From Euryarchaeota archaeon UBA36 (GTDB lineage: Archaea; Thermoplasmatota; Poseidoniia; Poseidoniales; Thalassarchaeaceae), in assembly GCA_002496485.1 (NCBI GenBank), contig DAJW01000007.1:1-14561 (forward strand): a stretch of 14,561 bases of DNA. Direction: 5' to 3'. Numbering within the stretch: position 1 is the first letter of the stretch; each line of letters starts with the position of its first letter. A program made the position numbers and the translations under genes. Positions 1 through 6,583 of the stretch are shown piece after piece. Under the pieces are notes generated by a model, which saw only the letters and a list, made by a program, of their open reading frames with translations, was not told the origin of the DNA and ran no database searches.

Positions 1-410
1 GCCTTTATCTTATGCTCCATTTTCATTGCCTCAAGTATCATTAGTGTTTGTCCACTACGAACTTTTTGTCCCTTTGTCACTAATATTTGTTGAATAGTGC
101 CGGGCATGGGAGCGGTTAATCCACCAGCTTCTTCAGATGATAATGTTCCTGATTCGATAGAGCTAACCGTATACACCTTCCCTTCAAAATGAATCCACCA
201 CATATCTCCTGATTTGACAGCATGAAAAAATTTCTTAATTCCTTCCATTTCTATATCTATTCTACCATTTTTTGTTTCTTTTGAGAATGAAATTTCTGGA
301 CTGGAAGTTACTTCTCCATTCTTTGTAATCTCTGAAATATGAATGATTCCCGAATTATCTTTGAAGTTGATAGAGTATCTATCGGAGTTTGATTCTACTG
401 TCCAGTCCAT
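1..410 (-). CDS. Biotin carboxyl carrier (BT-BCCP) part of methylcrotonyl-CoA carboxylase alpha subunit, 3' end cut by window edge
   Basis: Translating the minus strand from the ATG at 410 gives 136 codons that are still open at the window edge. It carries the biotin that shuttles carboxyl groups between the biotin carboxylase and carboxyltransferase active sites. The C-terminal part is a biotinyl domain: APMPGTI (residues 100-106), then EAMKMEH (127-133), with K130 as the expected biotinylated lysine. About 30-35 residues of the domain should lie beyond the window. Residues 1-90 look like most of the BT barrel that links the BC and BCCP domains in fused MCC/PCC alpha subunits; the run GDMWWIHFEGKVY is typical of its last strands. 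The start is supported by AGGTG five nt upstream, and the upstream gene ends 8 nt away. In ordinary MCC alpha subunits this region is fused to the biotin carboxylase; here it is in a different frame. Confidence 0.9.
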   Translation of the reverse strand, partial: MDWTVESNSDRYSINFKDNSGIIHISEITKNGEVTSSPEISFSKETKNGRIDIEMEGIKKFFHAVKSGDMWWIHFEGKVYTVSSIESGTLSSEEAGGLTAPMPGTIQQILVTKGQKVRSGQTLMILEAMKMEHKIK

Positions 411-415
411 AATTA

Positions 416-420
416 CACCT
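416..420 (-). promoter_or_regulatory. Shine-Dalgarno for the BT-BCCP gene
   Basis: The minus strand reads AGGTG, a 5-nt spacer TAATT, then ATG at 410. It overlaps the TAG stop of the biotin carboxylase gene (421-419), so ribosomes finishing that gene could restart here. It closely resembles the site before nuoL (AGGTGATATA then ATG). It argues that the carrier piece is translated as its own protein. Confidence 0.6.
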
Positions 421-1990
421 AAGGAAAATTTCTATTCAAGATATGAAAAGGATTTTGATAATTATCATTAAATTCATTGTAGCTATTTTTTGACGTTGTG
501 GAAGTGTTTCTGTTTATCCCGATGTAATCTGATGCTGATGCAAATAATGCAATAATTTTATCATCAATTTTTGGTTTCTCAAGATTGGTTGTTTCAGTAT
601 TTTTAATAAAATCGGTATCTACATCTCCAATCAAGAATGATTGATCTGAAATTAGATCTTGCATAAATCCTATATTTGTCCGGACACCTAGAACTATGAA
701 ATTTGATAAGGCTGTTTGTAGTCTTCTTATCGCAGATTTCCTGTCTGGACCGTGAACAATTAATTTAGCCAACATTGGATCGAAATCTATTGATACTTCA
801 TCTTTCTCTCTGATTCCAGAATCCACTCTAATGCCTGGACCATCCGGTGGAATCCAAGTCTCAATCTTTCCCGTCGAAGGAAGGAAACCACTTTCTGGAT
901 CTTCGGCATAAATTCTCGCTTCGATTGCGTGCCCCTGAATTGAAATATTTTCTTGACTAACTTCTATTGGCAATCCAGAAGCTATCTCAAACTGTTTTTG
1001 AACCAAATCAATTCCAGTTACTAATTCAGTTACAGGGTGTTCAACTTGTAATCTTGTATTCATTTCTAGAAAATAAAAAAGACCGTTACTGGTTAGAAGA
1101 AATTCTACGGTTCCCGCTCCCACATATCCTACAGAATTTGCAGCTTTGATGGCTGCATCTCCCATTTTTTTACGAATTTCGGGTGTGAGAGCAGGCGAAG
1201 GAGATTCTTCAATAATTTTTTGAAATCTTCTTTGTAAAGAACAGTCTCTTTCATTAAGATGGATTGTTTTTCCAAAATTATCACTTAAAATTTGAATTTC
1301 TACGTGTCTAGAGTTTTTTAGTAGTTTTTCTATGTATATAGTTCCATCTCCGAAGGCTGTTGATGCTTCCCTAGCTGCAGCTTCATATTCTGTTCTTAAA
1401 GATCGAGGTTCAATTACAGTTCTCATTCCTTTGCCGCCACCTCCTGCGCTAGCTTTCAATAGTAGTGGATATCCAATTTTAGCAGCTGCCGATGCTAATA
1501 ATCCAAGATGTTCTGCATCTTCAGTAATCTCCAACTCTTCTCCCGGGATAACTGGAACATCAGAATCTATCATCAGTTTCCGAGCGGATATCTTATTTCC
1601 CATGATTGCAATAGCATCGCTGGGTGGACCTATCCAGATTAGGCCCGCGTCTTTTACTGCCTCGGCGAAATCTGGTCGTTCTGATAGAAAGCCATAGCCA
1701 GGGTGAATAGCTTCTGCTCCAGAATCTTTAGCGATTTTTATAATTGATTCTAAGTTTAGATAGGTTTCCTCTAGGGTTTCTCCAGGTAGATAAAATGAAT
1801 CATCTGCAATCTCTACGTGCAAGGAATATCGATCTGCATCTGAAAAAATTGCTATGCTCCTTAAACCAGCTTCTCTGGTTGCTTTGATAATTCTGACGGC
1901 TATTTCCCCTCTATTAGCAATTAATACATTAGTGAATGGATGTGGGGAGTTTCTCATCCAATCCGGTATCATTAAACTACCCCTATTCAT
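419..1990 (-). CDS. mccA: Methylcrotonyl-CoA carboxylase, biotin carboxylase subunit (split alpha subunit)
   Basis: ATP-dependent carboxylation of biotin, the first half-reaction of 3-methylcrotonyl-CoA carboxylase in leucine breakdown. Visible motifs, numbered from the ATG at 1990: ANRGEIA (25-31), HPGYGFLSE (96-104), the ATP-grasp glycine loop GGGGKGM (183-189) and EMNTRLQVEHP (309-319) with the catalytic arginine region. The BC domain ends near residue 460. A 60-residue tail follows, ending NPFHILNRNF, which matches the start of the linker/BT region (SPF...RLN) of fused alpha subunits. At 523 residues it is about 140 shorter than the usual fused form, because BT and BCCP lie in the next reading frame. 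Start is uncertain: ATG at 1990 overlaps the hydratase stop by 8 nt, TTG at 1993 is also open, and ATG at 1972 follows AGGGG by 7 nt. Propionyl- or geranyl-CoA carboxylase is less likely given the neighbours. Confidence 0.9.
   Translation of the reverse strand: MNRGSLMIPDWMRNSPHPFTNVLIANRGEIAVRIIKATREAGLRSIAIFSDADRYSLHVEIADDSFYLPGETLEETYLNLESIIKIAKDSGAEAIHPGYGFLSERPDFAEAVKDAGLIWIGPPSDAIAIMGNKISARKLMIDSDVPVIPGEELEITEDAEHLGLLASAAAKIGYPLLLKASAGGGGKGMRTVIEPRSLRTEYEAAAREASTAFGDGTIYIEKLLKNSRHVEIQILSDNFGKTIHLNERDCSLQRRFQKIIEESPSPALTPEIRKKMGDAAIKAANSVGYVGAGTVEFLLTSNGLFYFLEMNTRLQVEHPVTELVTGIDLVQKQFEIASGLPIEVSQENISIQGHAIEARIYAEDPESGFLPSTGKIETWIPPDGPGIRVDSGIREKDEVSIDFDPMLAKLIVHGPDRKSAIRRLQTALSNFIVLGVRTNIGFMQDLISDQSFLIGDVDTDFIKNTETTNLEKPKIDDKIIALFASASDYIGINRNTSTTSKNSYNEFNDNYQNPFHILNRNFP
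425..431 (-). other. Candidate -1 slippery heptamer A AAT TTT at the split of the carboxylase alpha subunit
   Basis: In the biotin carboxylase frame the minus strand reads AGA AAT TTT CCT TAG, so the X XXY YYZ pattern (A AAT TTT) sits in the correct zero frame, two codons before the stop. A -1 slip would continue as TCC TTA GGT GTA ATT ATG straight into the BT-BCCP frame, giving one canonical BC-BT-BCCP polypeptide. I see no tested stimulatory RNA structure. Chance occurrence in AT-rich DNA, or a one-base sequencing error in the T run, are real alternatives. Confidence 0.3.
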
Positions 1991-2840
1991 CAACTATCCA
2001 AGACGGTTTTCTACCTTCAATAAAAGAAGTTAGTCCTTCCTGTCCTTCATCTGAGCCTCTCATTTTACTTGTTAAATCCAGAGTCCAATCCCTAAGTGAC
2101 TGATCATCAGAATTCCATCGATCCATTGTTAATGTTGTATTTTTTACTGATGTTACGGATATAGGTCCAGAAGTCATTATATCCGAAACTATCTCATCTG
2201 TTGCAGTAGAAAAATCTTCTATTGAATCAACTATTTTATCGACAAATCCAATTCTTAGAGCTTCATCTGAATTTATTCTCGATGCTAGCATTGCTAGTCT
2301 CCGATATTGAGCGCTACCTATTCTTCTGTAAACATAGGGCCCAATTACTGCTGCGGAAATGCCCAATTTTGCCTCAGAGAGGGCAATTTTTGTATTAGGT
2401 TCTGCAATCACATAATCTATGCAGGAAATTAAGCCAGCTCCACCACCTAAGGCCACTCCCTGAATACAAGCTATAGTGAAACATGGATGTGACCAAAGAC
2501 CGTGAAATAGTCTATCAAGACGTTTGGAATCTTCTCTATTTTCTTCTTCACTTTTGCTTCCTGCATCCCTCATCATATTGATATCGGCTCCAGCGCAGAA
2601 GTGCTTTCCTTCAGAAGATAAAATTAACACACGAAGATAGGGATTTTTCTTCGAGTCATGCAGTTGTTCTGTTACTCCTACTGACCGTTGAGCCGTCCAT
2701 TCAAGACATTCAATAATTTCTGAAATTAATTCCGTATTAAGTGCATTAAATACATCTGTTCTTGTCAAAATTATCTTAGCTATAGGTCCATCAATCTCTA
2801 ATCTACACATATTTGTTTCCGGTATTTCATCAATCATCAT
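1983..2840 (-). CDS. liuC: Enoyl-CoA hydratase family, LiuC-type 3-methylglutaconyl-CoA hydratase
   Basis: Crotonase-fold enzyme, likely hydrating 3-methylglutaconyl-CoA to HMG-CoA, the step after methylcrotonyl-CoA carboxylase. Numbering is from the ATG at 2840 (285 residues). The oxyanion-hole segment HFCAGAD is at about 80-86 and GVALGGGAGL at 128-137. The first acid of classical crotonases is replaced by Gly in GGGAGL, but SEAKLG (155-160) keeps the second glutamate, E156. IGPYVYRRIG (166-175) together with GGxxGL and LSE.KLG is the pattern I associate with the LiuC/AtuE hydratase branch. A roughly 15-residue hydrophilic insertion (about 52-66) precedes the LRVLILSS strand. The frame is also open to an ATG at 2885, but that would overlap mccB by 41 nt; ATG 2840 lies 4 nt past the mccB stop and follows AGGA. 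The substrate is inferred from subfamily motifs and the operon. Confidence 0.83.
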   Translation of the reverse strand: MMIDEIPETNMCRLEIDGPIAKIILTRTDVFNALNTELISEIIECLEWTAQRSVGVTEQLHDSKKNPYLRVLILSSEGKHFCAGADINMMRDAGSKSEEENREDSKRLDRLFHGLWSHPCFTIACIQGVALGGGAGLISCIDYVIAEPNTKIALSEAKLGISAAVIGPYVYRRIGSAQYRRLAMLASRINSDEALRIGFVDKIVDSIEDFSTATDEIVSDIMTSGPISVTSVKNTTLTMDRWNSDDQSLRDWTLDLTSKMRGSDEGQEGLTSFIEGRKPSWIVDE

Positions 2841-2844
2841 TTTT

Positions 2845-4413
2845 TCACATCCTGAATACTCCAAATTTACTATCGTGAATTTCATTGTTAAGGCTCGCAG
2901 AAATACAAAGTCCTAGAATATCTCGAGTATCTCGTGGATCAATCACTCCATCATCCCAAATTCTTGCGGTCGAATAATAAGGATTACTTTCTTCCTCATA
3001 CTTAGCTCTGATTTCTTCAGGATTTGCATTTCCAACAGTAGATAATACACTTGCTGCTTGTTCACCACCCATCACACTAATTCTAGCGTTAGGCCACATG
3101 AAAAGGAACCTGGGATCATATGCCCTGCCACACATCCCATAATTTCCAGCGCCATGTGAACCGCCGATTATAACGGTAAATTTGGGCACTGATACGCATG
3201 AAACAGCAGTAACTAATTTAGCGCCGTCCTTCGCAATTCCGCCTGATTCGGCGTCTCTTCCTACCATAAAACCTGCAATGTTTTGTAAAAAAATTAATGG
3301 AATTCCTCTCTGTCCACATAATTCTACGAAATGAGCACCTTTCAATGATGATTCTGAAAATAAGATACCATTGTTAGCAACTATTCCGACAGGATAGCCA
3401 TATATTCTTGCAAAACCACATACTAATGTTTGACCATAGCGTTGTTTAAATTCATGAAATCGTGAAGAATCTACTATTCTAGAAATAACCTCTTTAACGT
3501 CATATGGGGTTCTATTATCAGTTGGAATAATTCCCATCAAATCATCTATGTCATGATAGGGGCTTTCAGGCTCAATTACATCTAACCTACTTTTAGGCTT
3601 AATATTTAGATTCTCGATAACATTTCTTACTAACTTCAATGCTTCGTCTTCATTTTCTGCGAAATGATCTGCGACTCCGGATTCTGAAGTATGAACCTCG
3701 GCACCACCCAAATCATTGGAAGACACTTCCTCACCTGTTGCAGCCTTCACCAAGGGCGGCCCTGCTAGGAATATAGTACCATTTCCCTTTACTATTATTG
3801 ACTCATCGGACATTGCGGGAATATAGGCTCCACCTGCAGTACATGATCCCAAAACTGCTGCAACCTGAGGAATTCCCCTACTAGAAAGAATGGCTTGATT
3901 TCTGAAAATTCTTCCAAAGTGTAATTTATCTGGAAATACTTCATCCTGCAGTGGAAGAAAGGCGCCGCCAGAATCTACGAGATATACACATGGGAGATTA
4001 TTCTCTTCGGCTATTTCTTGAGCCCTAATATGTTTTTTTACTGTCATGGGATAATAAGAACCGCCTTTAACCGTAGCATCATTAGCTACAAACATACACT
4101 CCTTACCGTGAACAATGCCAATTCCTGTTACCAATCCCGCTGAATAAGCCTTTGAATCATACATTCCATTAGCTGCTAATGAAGATAATTCCAGAAATGG
4201 ACTACCTGGATCACAGATTTTAGATATCCTTTCTCTTGGTAGTAGTTTACCTCTTGATTTGTGACGTTCAACATATTTTTCGCCACCTCCTAATTTCACA
4301 GTGTCTATTTTTGAACGTAACTCTTCTGAAAGTATGATATTTCTTTCTCTACGTTCAATGAACTCTGAACTTTTTTTATCAGCTCTAGTTATCAATCTGT
4401 CCATGTCGCCCAT
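2845..4413 (-). CDS. mccB: Methylcrotonyl-CoA carboxylase beta (carboxyltransferase) subunit
   Basis: Transfers the carboxyl group from carboxybiotin to 3-methylcrotonyl-CoA. It contains both halves of the carboxyltransferase fold. Numbered from the ATG at 4413 (522 residues): ANDATVKGGSYYPMT (110-124), LVDSGGAFLP (145-154), AGGAYIPAM (193-201) and GGAEVHTSESGVADH (236-250). Further on come GSHGAGNYGMCGRAYDPRF and ISVMGGEQAA, and the protein ends in FGVFRM, which is the usual MCC beta terminus. AGGAYxPAM and GGxEVHxxxSGVADH favour MCC over propionyl-CoA carboxylase; geranyl-CoA carboxylase cannot be excluded. The frame runs back to a TTG at 4440, but ATG 4413 is preferred: residues before it look unlike the family, and a TATA-like TTAATT lies 28 nt upstream. 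It is first in its cluster, after a 77-nt gap that holds a possible terminator and promoter. Confidence 0.95.
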   Translation of the reverse strand: MGDMDRLITRADKKSSEFIERRERNIILSEELRSKIDTVKLGGGEKYVERHKSRGKLLPRERISKICDPGSPFLELSSLAANGMYDSKAYSAGLVTGIGIVHGKECMFVANDATVKGGSYYPMTVKKHIRAQEIAEENNLPCVYLVDSGGAFLPLQDEVFPDKLHFGRIFRNQAILSSRGIPQVAAVLGSCTAGGAYIPAMSDESIIVKGNGTIFLAGPPLVKAATGEEVSSNDLGGAEVHTSESGVADHFAENEDEALKLVRNVIENLNIKPKSRLDVIEPESPYHDIDDLMGIIPTDNRTPYDVKEVISRIVDSSRFHEFKQRYGQTLVCGFARIYGYPVGIVANNGILFSESSLKGAHFVELCGQRGIPLIFLQNIAGFMVGRDAESGGIAKDGAKLVTAVSCVSVPKFTVIIGGSHGAGNYGMCGRAYDPRFLFMWPNARISVMGGEQAASVLSTVGNANPEEIRAKYEEESNPYYSTARIWDDGVIDPRDTRDILGLCISASLNNEIHDSKFGVFRM

Positions 4414-4438
4414 GCTTGCGAGAAACAAGATATTCTTC

Positions 4439-4444
4439 AATTAA
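4439..4444 (-). promoter_or_regulatory. Putative TATA box of the leucine-degradation cluster
   Basis: TTAATT on the minus strand is centred about 28 nt upstream of the mccB ATG at 4413, the spacing expected if transcription starts at or within a few nt of the start codon. There is no Shine-Dalgarno before that ATG. TTCTCGCAA (4425-4417) lies just before the ATG and recurs before the DUF63 gene. No BRE was scored; AT-rich DNA gives such matches easily. Confidence 0.4.
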
Positions 4445-4478
4445 GTGGAAAAAGAATATGAAAATTGGTAGATAATTG

Positions 4479-4499
4479 AAAAAATGGTGGTCAAACACC
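4479..4499 (-). terminator. Possible terminator after the DUF63 gene
   Basis: On the minus strand a 4-bp stem GGTG (4499-4496) / CACC (4489-4486) with a 6-nt loop spans the DUF63 stop codon. It is followed by six Ts (4484-4479). Archaeal RNA polymerase can stop on U-tracts alone, so the T6 run may be the active part. The stem is short, hence low confidence. Confidence 0.35.
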
Positions 4500-5780
4500 T
4501 AAGGCCATACGTAGTATATCTCTCAACCCTGGAGCAAGGCCTACGACCATCATTGCTAATCCAACAAGTAATCTTAGATGTTGTTGTTTGAATTCAAAGT
4601 TGGCTAGTGTATAGAACCACCAAATTAGTCCACCAAGACCGACTTTAACCAAGATAAATGCGGCTGCAGTATCAAAATTATCTCTTGACCAATCAATTAT
4701 TCTTTCAGAAACAACGTGTTTTTCTGAATAACCTAAGTATTCCAAGCCTACAAATGTTGCTAAACCATCTAGAATTTGTCCTGAAACTGCAAGGAAAACA
4801 ATTGGATAAGACATTACTGCTTTCCATCTAAGACTTTCAATCAAGTCTTTATCTGGAGAATTGAACTCTAAATACTCGTTTTCGGTCATCCCCTCGGGCA
4901 ATACTCCTGCAACAAGTCCATTCTTGTTTAGTTCAAATGAAGCATCTTTTCCATAAACATACATGAAAATAGCAACTAATGCAGATATTGGAATAATTAT
5001 CAGAGGCCATAATAGTAAATCATCCTCAGGATTATGGAGAACATAAGCGGATAAAGCTCCCAAGAAAATTACTGTCCCGCCTAATCCAATGAGATATGCA
5101 GATTTTTGAATAGGGGTAAAATCATCTAGTGAATTATCAAAAATCTGTGGTAGAAAAACAGAAAGTGTACCTAGAATAACCAAGGGCGCTAGGGGGATCT
5201 GATAATTCAAAACAGCTGCACTTTCACTTATAGATGAAAAGAATATTATGAACTGAATTAATATTAGAAGACTACACATTGAGTTAAATGAGTGATTTTC
5301 CCCCTCATTATTTCTTTGATATAAATATCCGGCGTAACCACCTATTATTACCCATGTTGCAGTATGGAAGTGGACACCTGGACTTACAAAAAAGGGTGAT
5401 ATTGATGAGTTGAACATGTTTGCGTCTTCTAAAACTTGACCAAAAACTGCCCAAGAAATAAATGGTAGTAGTGCTAAGATAGTAGCTTCACTGGTATCTA
5501 CATTTAGTTGACGTAACCATGAAGATAGGAATATTACGAATAGCATTAATACGAATGCATATGTAAATGTATTAACCAAATTATAATCAGAATCTCCAGT
5601 TCCGCTCGTTCCTTCATTAATGATTTGATCTAAGAAATATGTCGATAAGAAATCTGAAAGTGGATTTTCTAAATCTACGTATATCAGAAATATTCCTAAG
5701 AAGAATAAAAAACTGATAAAAATTAGAAGATTTGTTGACCATCGCTCAAAATCATACATGTCTTCGAAGGGGTACTTCAT
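4491..5780 (-). CDS. DUF63 family polytopic membrane protein (archaeal, function unknown)
   Basis: Integral membrane protein of 429 residues with roughly nine or ten hydrophobic segments, for example about 17-34, 71-88, 101-115, 141-153, 168-182, 195-211, 228-246, 257-274, 323-345, 371-390 and 402-417. Family-like features are VLEDANMF (117-124) followed by a Pro-rich FFVSPGVHFH; GQILDGLATFVGLEYLG (334-350) with SEKHVVSERIID after it; and the terminal GLAPGLRDILRMALGV (414-429). These match what I know of DUF63, an archaeal family without an assigned reaction. Conserved polar residues inside membrane segments (D338, E353, H355, D119) hint at a catalytic or transport role, but that is inference. 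It follows the KH gene after 42 nt and has its own TATA-like box, so it may be transcribed separately. ATG 5780 is favoured over ATG at residue 8 by promoter spacing. Confidence 0.8.
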   Translation of the reverse strand: MKYPFEDMYDFERWSTNLLIFISFLFFLGIFLIYVDLENPLSDFLSTYFLDQIINEGTSGTGDSDYNLVNTFTYAFVLMLFVIFLSSWLRQLNVDTSEATILALLPFISWAVFGQVLEDANMFNSSISPFFVSPGVHFHTATWVIIGGYAGYLYQRNNEGENHSFNSMCSLLILIQFIIFFSSISESAAVLNYQIPLAPLVILGTLSVFLPQIFDNSLDDFTPIQKSAYLIGLGGTVIFLGALSAYVLHNPEDDLLLWPLIIIPISALVAIFMYVYGKDASFELNKNGLVAGVLPEGMTENEYLEFNSPDKDLIESLRWKAVMSYPIVFLAVSGQILDGLATFVGLEYLGYSEKHVVSERIIDWSRDNFDTAAAFILVKVGLGGLIWWFYTLANFEFKQQHLRLLVGLAMMVVGLAPGLRDILRMALGV

Positions 5781-5804
5781 GATGTTGCGAGAAGAGCCTA
5801 GGGC

Positions 5805-5812
5805 TTATTATT
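5805..5812 (-). promoter_or_regulatory. Putative TATA box of the DUF63 gene
   Basis: AATAATAA on the minus strand is centred about 28 nt upstream of the ATG at 5780, which suggests a leaderless or near-leaderless transcript. The nonamer TTCTCGCAA lies at 5793-5785, close to the start codon, as it does before mccB. A near-palindrome GCCCTAGGC lies between them. Confidence 0.45.
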
Positions 5813-5822
5813 GACGGTCCGA

Positions 5823-6542
5823 TTACTCTTCTTCGAACAAAATACTCTCATCTTCTACTAAATTTGTAATTTCTTGCTTTTCCTTTTCGGAATGTGGCAG
5901 AATGCTATCCTCATTTCTACGTTTTCTTCTAGCCTCTGATAGTCCTGGAACCATTGATTCAAAGGAATCTGTAGATAGTTTTCCTCGCTCTTGGAATGTG
6001 TCTAGATTCTTGGATTTGAGTCTTTGTCGCTTTCTATCCTTTTCCAAACCAAAAAGAACAGTTCCGTGCTCAGATCCTCTGAGAATTCCTTCAATTGCTG
6101 GTGCAGCTAGTTCTAGCCCATCTCTATCGCCAATTACAACTACTGTTGATCCATAAATTGCAATTTCACAGTTAGAAAATTCTTCAATTAGTGTTCTAAT
6201 CCTGCCATTTGTGCCAATTAATCTACCTCTCATTCTTTTAGTCTGTTTGGGTTGTCTACCAACCCATTCTCTAATATCATATATTCTAAGAAACATTTCA
6301 TCTTCAATTAACTGAATTGCCCTTCTAGGTGCTAAACCTCTTCCAATAGCATTAATTACATCAGGAATTTTCATTTTCTTTATTGGATCTACCTCTTCGT
6401 CCCATACTATAGAAACATCACCGGTTTGTGAATCTATAGTTAATGTTCCACCACAGGAATCTTCTATCATCTTCCTAGTTTGTCCACCCTTGCCAATTAG
6501 GACTGCAATTCTATCTTTGGGAACTCTGCTGAGATGCTCCAT
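5823..6542 (-). CDS. KH-domain RNA-binding protein, archaeal Dim2/Pno1-like
   Basis: Likely small-subunit ribosome biogenesis factor: archaeal Dim2 relatives bind the 3' region of 16S rRNA. There are two KH domains. KH1 has the loop IGKGGQT (16-22) after the start PKDRIAVL; KH2 has IGTNGRI (109-115) in RGRLIGTNGRIRTLIE. Between them, AIGRGLAPRRAIQLI (65-79) is the family's characteristic linker, and PAIEGILRGSEH (148-159) closes the second domain. Residues 168-239 form a charged extension: first basic (KDRKRQRLKSK), then VPGLSEARRKRR, then a glutamate-rich end finishing EEE. The core family is about 180 residues, so the tail is an addition. It lies 41 nt after the RIO1 kinase gene and two genes after aIF1A, a neighbourhood known in archaea, which supports the role. 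Confidence 0.9.
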   Translation of the reverse strand: MEHLSRVPKDRIAVLIGKGGQTRKMIEDSCGGTLTIDSQTGDVSIVWDEEVDPIKKMKIPDVINAIGRGLAPRRAIQLIEDEMFLRIYDIREWVGRQPKQTKRMRGRLIGTNGRIRTLIEEFSNCEIAIYGSTVVVIGDRDGLELAAPAIEGILRGSEHGTVLFGLEKDRKRQRLKSKNLDTFQERGKLSTDSFESMVPGLSEARRKRRNEDSILPHSEKEKQEITNLVEDESILFEEE

Positions 6543-6564
6543 GATATACCCAAATGGTCACTGA

Positions 6565-6571
6565 ATTTTAA
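6565..6571 (-). promoter_or_regulatory. Putative TATA box of the KH-protein gene
   Basis: TTAAAAT on the minus strand is centred about 26 nt upstream of the ATG at 6542, in the 41-nt gap after the RIO1 gene. Only a weak GGGT lies before the start codon. Read-through from the RIO1 gene is equally possible. Confidence 0.3.
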
Positions 6572-6583
6572 TGCTCCAGATTA

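Noticed and set aside
967..1697. Open frames on the plus strand inside the biotin carboxylase gene
   Set aside because: They are antisense to a gene with clear family motifs, their products match nothing I recognise, and there is no start signal. Similar plus-strand frames at 5902-6156, 6840-7124, 8492-8773, 9995-10195, 11119-11328 and 12465-12713 were dropped for the same reason.
419..4413. Propionyl-CoA/acetyl-CoA carboxylase
   Set aside because: The beta subunit has the MCC-like AGGAYIPAM and GGAEVHTSESGVADH motifs and the FGVFRM end, and a LiuC-type hydratase lies between the subunits. Some doubt about the exact acyl-CoA remains.
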